DNA of 42,134 nucleotides, from positions 1 to 42,134 of the IMG/VR virus record IMGVR_UViG_3300032677_000061; one strand, given 5' to 3'. The notes beneath the pieces were generated by a model that had not been told where the DNA came from, made no database searches, and worked only from the letters and a program-made list of their open reading frames with translations. Positions within the stretch are counted from its first letter, which is position 1. Each line of letters begins with the position of its first letter. A program made the position numbers and the translations under genes. This stretch comes from a virus. Below, one piece after another: positions 38,294 through 42,134 of this stretch.

Positions 38294-39289
38294 TTATCCT
38301 CCTGGTTTTTGTTGGGTAGCTTGGGTTGTGTTATCGTTATCGTTACTTTGTGGAAAGTTGTAACCACTCAACCCACCTGCATTATTATTGGAAGTTGAAT
38401 CAATAATTCCCATAGTACCATTCGAATTAATTGGTTGTTGTGTGTTTTGATAGGAATTAATCTGTGTAATCACACTGTCAAGGAAACTTGCCGCATTGCC
38501 CTTAACATTTAAAGATTCTACAAAACTGGGATTTGGCACACTAGGATCTGGATTGATACCTTTTAAAGAACTCGGACTGTGATCATAATGCCCTTCTCCG
38601 AATCCTTCGGGGCTATCTTCGGATACTGCTCCTACACTATAACTTACAGCTTCATATTTGATTTTCATATCAAAATCATGCGTACCTGGCTGACTGTAAT
38701 CTAATTTATTATGATTCCAACTAGTGATAATAGGATTAGCTAGGGTATATTGTACATATTCGTGTCTAGCCATTTGATAAATCTTAATGTACTTAAAAAA
38801 AGGAACTGTACTACCGTTGTCTAATCCGTATGCTGTCGGAATATAATTTGCGTTTTTAGTGGCAGTTCTATTGTATGCTCCGGGTATAGTTGCACTAGTT
38901 GGATCAGCATAATAATAGTTGTAATAATTTTGCCACAGGGCATTAATCAGTCCCATATTATCATCATGAAATTTTATTCCAAGTTCCATGGGTTCATGTA
39001 TGTACTGAATATTTTTCTTTCTGTTGTATTGATTTGCCATGTCAGTCTTGACTGTGAAATGGGGTAAATCAACACTTTTAACCATCAAGTTAATTTCTTT
39101 TCCGTAACGCTGTACTAAATTTAAATTATAAACTGTAGAATTATCGATGCCAAATGCAACATGGAATAAAAATTTACTTTTAGGCGCTAATCTGAATTGA
39201 TCAGTTACAAAGGTGTTATAGGCGTGGCGCCAATCTTTAAAAAAAAGATGGTTACTTGCTTGTAAATTACGGTTAGATGTAAAGCTCAT
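38294..39289 (-). CDS. Tail-tube-fold structural protein (gp19/gp54-like), 331 aa
   Basis: Residues 55-140 (NLMVKSVDLPHFTVKTDMAN, QYNRKK, EPMELGIKFHDDNMGLINAL, WQNYYNYYYADP) have the pattern of phage tail-tube or tube-initiator proteins, also seen in gp19. Residues 200-235 (YEAVSYSVGAV) are a second family element. The C-terminal 90 residues are Asn/Gln/Ser/Gly-rich and probably disordered. This fits a baseplate-tube junction protein or a tube paralogue such as T4 gp54 (320 aa); it is not certain which. AATAAATA ends five bases before the ATG, again leaderless and late. Confidence 0.65.
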   Translation of the reverse strand: MSFTSNRNLQASNHLFFKDWRHAYNTFVTDQFRLAPKSKFLFHVAFGIDNSTVYNLNLVQRYGKEINLMVKSVDLPHFTVKTDMANQYNRKKNIQYIHEPMELGIKFHDDNMGLINALWQNYYNYYYADPTSATIPGAYNRTATKNANYIPTAYGLDNGSTVPFFKYIKIYQMARHEYVQYTLANPIITSWNHNKLDYSQPGTHDFDMKIKYEAVSYSVGAVSEDSPEGFGEGHYDHSPSSLKGINPDPSVPNPSFVESLNVKGNAASFLDSVITQINSYQNTQQPINSNGTMGIIDSTSNNNAGGLSGYNFPQSNDNDNTTQATQQKPGG

Positions 39290-39294
39290 AGTAT

Positions 39295-39302
39295 TATTTA
39301 TT
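39295..39302 (-). promoter_or_regulatory. T4-type late promoter, leaderless spacing
   Basis: AATAAATA on the minus strand, seven of eight to TATAAATA, then ATACT and the ATG at 39289. Confidence 0.7.
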
Positions 39303-39337
39303 TAAATAATTAACTACGTACATAATGAATAGTCAAT

Positions 39338-39358
39338 AAAAAGCCTACGTGTGTAGGC
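39338..39358 (-). terminator. Intrinsic terminator after gp19
   Basis: On the minus strand TGCCTAC-ACAC-GTAGGCTTTTTA: a 6-bp core stem (39343-39348 with 39353-39358) with flanking A/T runs. Confidence 0.85.
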
Positions 39359-39365
39359 ATTTTTA

Positions 39366-40001
39366 TTATGAACCTAATGCGTTATGACCGCTACTTGCAC
39401 CTGATTTTTGTACAGATTTAGGAGCACCAATTGCAGGAACTGGATCAGTTTGTACTGCATTATCAAACTGGATTGTTAGATCAATCATTACAGGACCTTG
39501 CTCGCTGTATTTTAAATCTTGCCAGTTAGTTTGTTGTACATAACATCCATACAATTCCCAAGTTTCTAAAACGTTAGGAACATTAGAACCGTTACCGCCG
39601 TCTAACATTTCAATACGCATTGTAAACTTGTAATCACCAGCCGCTGCCGCTGAACTTTGTTCAAAAAAGTCAAACTGTTTCTGGTTCTGCTCACCGACCA
39701 ATTTGCTAACTGCACCAGTAACATCATCACGCAATTTAACTGTAAGTGCTTTCCACTTAGGTTTGCCAGCGTAATGAATAATACTGTTGTAGATATCGAT
39801 CTTTTGATCTTCAAATTCAACTTGTGGACGAGCCGCTTCAGCAACTTGTTTTGTTAGTTCTGTTGTTGGAGTACTTACACCAAAGTTTTCAAAGTTAATT
39901 CTAAAACGATACTTCAACTTAGGCATTAGCATGCCCTGTGAAGCCGCACTTTGATCACTTGCTAGTGGTACTGTAAAATTTGATAGTGCCGCGATTGCCA
40001 T
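39366..40001 (-). CDS. 19: Tail tube protein gp19, 211 aa
   Basis: The inner tube subunit of the contractile tail. It has KLKYRFRINFENFG near the start, QVAEAARPQVEFEDQKID, YAGKPKWKALTVKLRDDV and ETWELYGCYVQQTNWQDLKYSEQGP, the characteristic order of T4-type gp19. The length exceeds T4 gp19 (163 aa) by a polar C-terminal extension (VPAIGAPKSVQKSGASSGHNALGS-like tail). An AAGGAG ribosome site lies 12 bases after the sheath stop, so gp18 and gp19 form one late transcript, ended by a terminator. Confidence 0.92.
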   Translation of the reverse strand: MAIAALSNFTVPLASDQSAASQGMLMPKLKYRFRINFENFGVSTPTTELTKQVAEAARPQVEFEDQKIDIYNSIIHYAGKPKWKALTVKLRDDVTGAVSKLVGEQNQKQFDFFEQSSAAAAGDYKFTMRIEMLDGGNGSNVPNVLETWELYGCYVQQTNWQDLKYSEQGPVMIDLTIQFDNAVQTDPVPAIGAPKSVQKSGASSGHNALGS

Positions 40002-40012
40002 TTAATTTCTCC

Positions 40013-42134
40013 TTATTTGCCACTTAAACCGGCAATTGCGCCAGTATTTTCAAGACGTAATGGAATGTAGATGAATTCCACAGACTTAACTGGTTCGATT
40101 GCAATGTCAACATACAACTCATTAGCATCAATTCTGCTTGGAGTATTGTTTGAAGTGTCGCATACAACAATATAATCGTACAGGGCACGTTCAGCTGTTA
40201 GGTTAAGCAACAATTTTTCAATTTCTTGTTTAATTTCGTTACGTGTAATTGTATCATTTGGTTCAAATACATATGGTTTAGAAATGGCGTTCAACTGGTA
40301 ACGTAAGTAAATTACTAAACGTGCTACATTGATACGATTTAAACTGCTTGCGACTAAACTACGAGTATATTGTCCGTATGCTACAAGTCCAACACCGCCA
40401 ATGTATGTTATTGGGTTAACTTGTATTGTGGCTAATGTGTTACGTTGCCCAGTATTCAATGCGATAGGATTAAACACACCAGTTTGTGCAGTTACATAAC
40501 CTACACTACTTGCATTTGTTACACCACCACGACGTACACCTGCTGGTGCAAACCAAGGATAAGCAACATTATCGCTTAATGCGATTGTACGCAACATGAT
40601 ATGACTTGGAGGAACAACGATGTCATTACCGTATAAGTCTGTTGTATAGCCCCATGGATAGTATACACCAGTATTTGCATCTGTTGTAACTAGACCAACT
40701 TCGCCATCGCCTGTTGCATTATTTGTATTATTACCCCAGTTACTTAAACTTGTTGCATCGTTTGGTAAACGTGCAGGAGCATCTGCTACAATAAATGATA
40801 GTAATCCACGACCAGTATTTAAATTAACCAATGCGGATGTTGTTTCTAAATATCCTGGGCAACTTAATAAGTTAAATGTAACACTGTCTTCGTTACGAAT
40901 TTGTTGATTAGCGTTAATTGTAGCATTTAAAGCCGCTACAACAACAGCACGTTGAGCTTTACGACCAAACACGCCCACACCTAAATAATCATTAGCGGCA
41001 TCTGTTACCCAACGATCTGGATAATAGTAAGTCATTACTGGGTTACCGGTAACGCTTGTATTATAGGCTTGTGTGTTTACATAACCTGAAACGTACTTTT
41101 TAACGTTAAAACTGCTACGGCGTAGATTATACAACAAAGTTCCCTTTGGATATAATTGTGCGTTTGGAGCGTCAAAGTCAACAAAGTCGCTTGATAATAA
41201 TAATGCAATCGAATCCAGTGTATCAGCACCAGTTTTTACAGTATTTGGATTTAATGTTTCATCGCTCCAACGTGCATCGGCAAATATGATACCATTACTA
41301 GTTGTGTGATCTGTGTTGTTAATCAATACCCATGCTTTTATTAAGAAATTCCAACGATAAATTGTTGGCCATGCTTCTAAATTACTTGAATTAATCCACA
41401 AATCACCATGTTGTAGTACACCGCCTGTACTGTTAGTAGTTGGTTGTGTTGAACTAATGATTGGACCGTTAGCATCAGTTTGTGTATAATTAGTTGTATA
41501 TCCAACACCCTGGTTAACAACAACTTTACCAGCAGTTGAAGTATAACCTCTCCAATGTGTACCATCAGTGATTAAAATATCTACATCAGTGATTGAACTA
41601 TTATACCATAATTGTCCGTTAACTGGTAATGTTGAAGGTGCTGTTGCACTAGGTGTAACCAATGCAGTACCGCTACTATTGGCTGCCGCCCATGCAGTAA
41701 TGATATAGTAGTTTGCTGTTCCGGATGGATCAGCATAAAATTCATTATTAGTTCCTACAGTAAATATTTTACCAATAGGTAAATTAGTACCGTCTTGGAT
41801 TCTAATGTCACCGCCTTGCGTATGGGTAATTGTAACTTGATTTGTACTTGTTACAGTTGCCACAACGTTTGCCAATGGAACTACTGCTGTGTTAATTGCG
41901 GCTGCCAATGCGTTTGCATCAGAGCTAGCACTGCCAGTTGTTGTGAAACTAACTGTTACATAACTTGGTAATGTTGCTGAACCAACTTGGCTAGATGAAA
42001 GAGCAAATGTAAATGAGCTTGAACCAAATGTACTATTTGTTATAATAGCACTAGTTGAACTTGTTATACCTGTTGATAAACGTTGATAAATTTTGTAATT
42101 TACATAAGTTGGATTTGTGATTTCATCATCGTTA
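40013..42134 (-). CDS. 18: Tail sheath protein gp18 (N-terminus beyond the window)
   Basis: The frame is open from 42133 to the stop at 40013, giving at least 706 residues and no start in the window. The C-terminal domain is typical of T4-type sheaths: RNEIKQEIEKLLLNLTAERALYDY-like text at about 100 residues from the end, then VVCDTSNNT, DIAIEPVKSVEFIYIPLRLENTG and AIAGLSGK. The upstream visible part is a beta-rich Thr/Asn/Val region, suggesting decorated insert domains larger than in T4 (659 aa in total). It is the first gene of the gp18-gp19 transcript. Confidence 0.9.
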   Translation of the reverse strand, partial: NDDEITNPTYVNYKIYQRLSTGITSSTSAIITNSTFGSSSFTFALSSSQVGSATLPSYVTVSFTTTGSASSDANALAAAINTAVVPLANVVATVTSTNQVTITHTQGGDIRIQDGTNLPIGKIFTVGTNNEFYADPSGTANYYIITAWAAANSSGTALVTPSATAPSTLPVNGQLWYNSSITDVDILITDGTHWRGYTSTAGKVVVNQGVGYTTNYTQTDANGPIISSTQPTTNSTGGVLQHGDLWINSSNLEAWPTIYRWNFLIKAWVLINNTDHTTSNGIIFADARWSDETLNPNTVKTGADTLDSIALLLSSDFVDFDAPNAQLYPKGTLLYNLRRSSFNVKKYVSGYVNTQAYNTSVTGNPVMTYYYPDRWVTDAANDYLGVGVFGRKAQRAVVVAALNATINANQQIRNEDSVTFNLLSCPGYLETTSALVNLNTGRGLLSFIVADAPARLPNDATSLSNWGNNTNNATGDGEVGLVTTDANTGVYYPWGYTTDLYGNDIVVPPSHIMLRTIALSDNVAYPWFAPAGVRRGGVTNASSVGYVTAQTGVFNPIALNTGQRNTLATIQVNPITYIGGVGLVAYGQYTRSLVASSLNRINVARLVIYLRYQLNAISKPYVFEPNDTITRNEIKQEIEKLLLNLTAERALYDYIVVCDTSNNTPSRIDANELYVDIAIEPVKSVEFIYIPLRLENTGAIAGLSGK

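Overview
This window reads as part of the genome of a contractile-tailed, T4-like bacteriophage (Caudoviricetes). The evidence is a set of recognisable T4 core products: tail sheath gp18 (partial), tail tube gp19, head-completion gp4, both terminase subunits gp16 and gp17, single-strand binding protein gp32, UvsX, UvsY, UvsW, helicase gp41 and primase gp61. The accessory genes (three 2OG-Fe(II) oxygenases, a NodU-type carbamoyltransferase, a GNAT-like protein, very large repetitive virion proteins) resemble those of T4-like phages of aquatic bacteria such as cyanophages and pelagiphages. The host cannot be read from this sequence. I saw no tRNA, CRISPR, integrase or insertion sequence.

Layout. 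Bases 1-1431 hold rightward genes driven by strong sigma70-type promoters: the end of a membrane-anchored protein, a 106-aa unknown and an AAA ATPase. They are followed by a candidate small RNA ending in a terminator. Bases 1700-4900 are a mosaic of short genes on both strands, including a 24-aa micropeptide, a DUF6321-like virion-associated protein and a 2OG oxygenase. Bases 4904-13862 are a leftward adhesin/structural block: a 1802-aa protein and four smaller ones. Bases 13897-19360 carry a GNAT-like protein, gp41, carbamoyltransferase, gp61 and another structural protein. Bases 19739-26260 are a tightly overlapping leftward operon. It holds a short protein that keeps the catalytic aspartates of DnaE, a gp62-like protein, two tandem 2OG oxygenases and UvsW. 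Bases 26361-29153 encode UvsY, UvsX and gp32. Bases 29308-36976 hold low-complexity proteins that are probably internal head proteins, interrupted by gp17. Bases 36998-42134 hold gp16, gp4, tail proteins, gp19 and the C-terminal part of gp18.

Regulation is unusually legible. Late promoters follow the T4 late form TATAAATA (here mostly NATAAATA or NNTAAATA). In at least seven places this octamer lies only 4-5 bases before the start codon with no Shine-Dalgarno sequence, which predicts leaderless late mRNAs. Three sigma70-like promoters also sit 5-7 bases from the start codon. Two of them, and a third promoter with a leader, share the core AGTGTATAMT. Genes inside operons instead have AGGAG-type ribosome sites or ATGA/TAATG overlaps. 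The most unusual element is at 1441-1577: a structured RNA with two copies of GATTCGCTCCC, one in the loop of the terminator hairpin. Both are complementary to the GGAGCGA ribosome-binding sites of the two genes just upstream.

Family assignments rest on motifs read by eye and on recalled family patterns; no database search was run.
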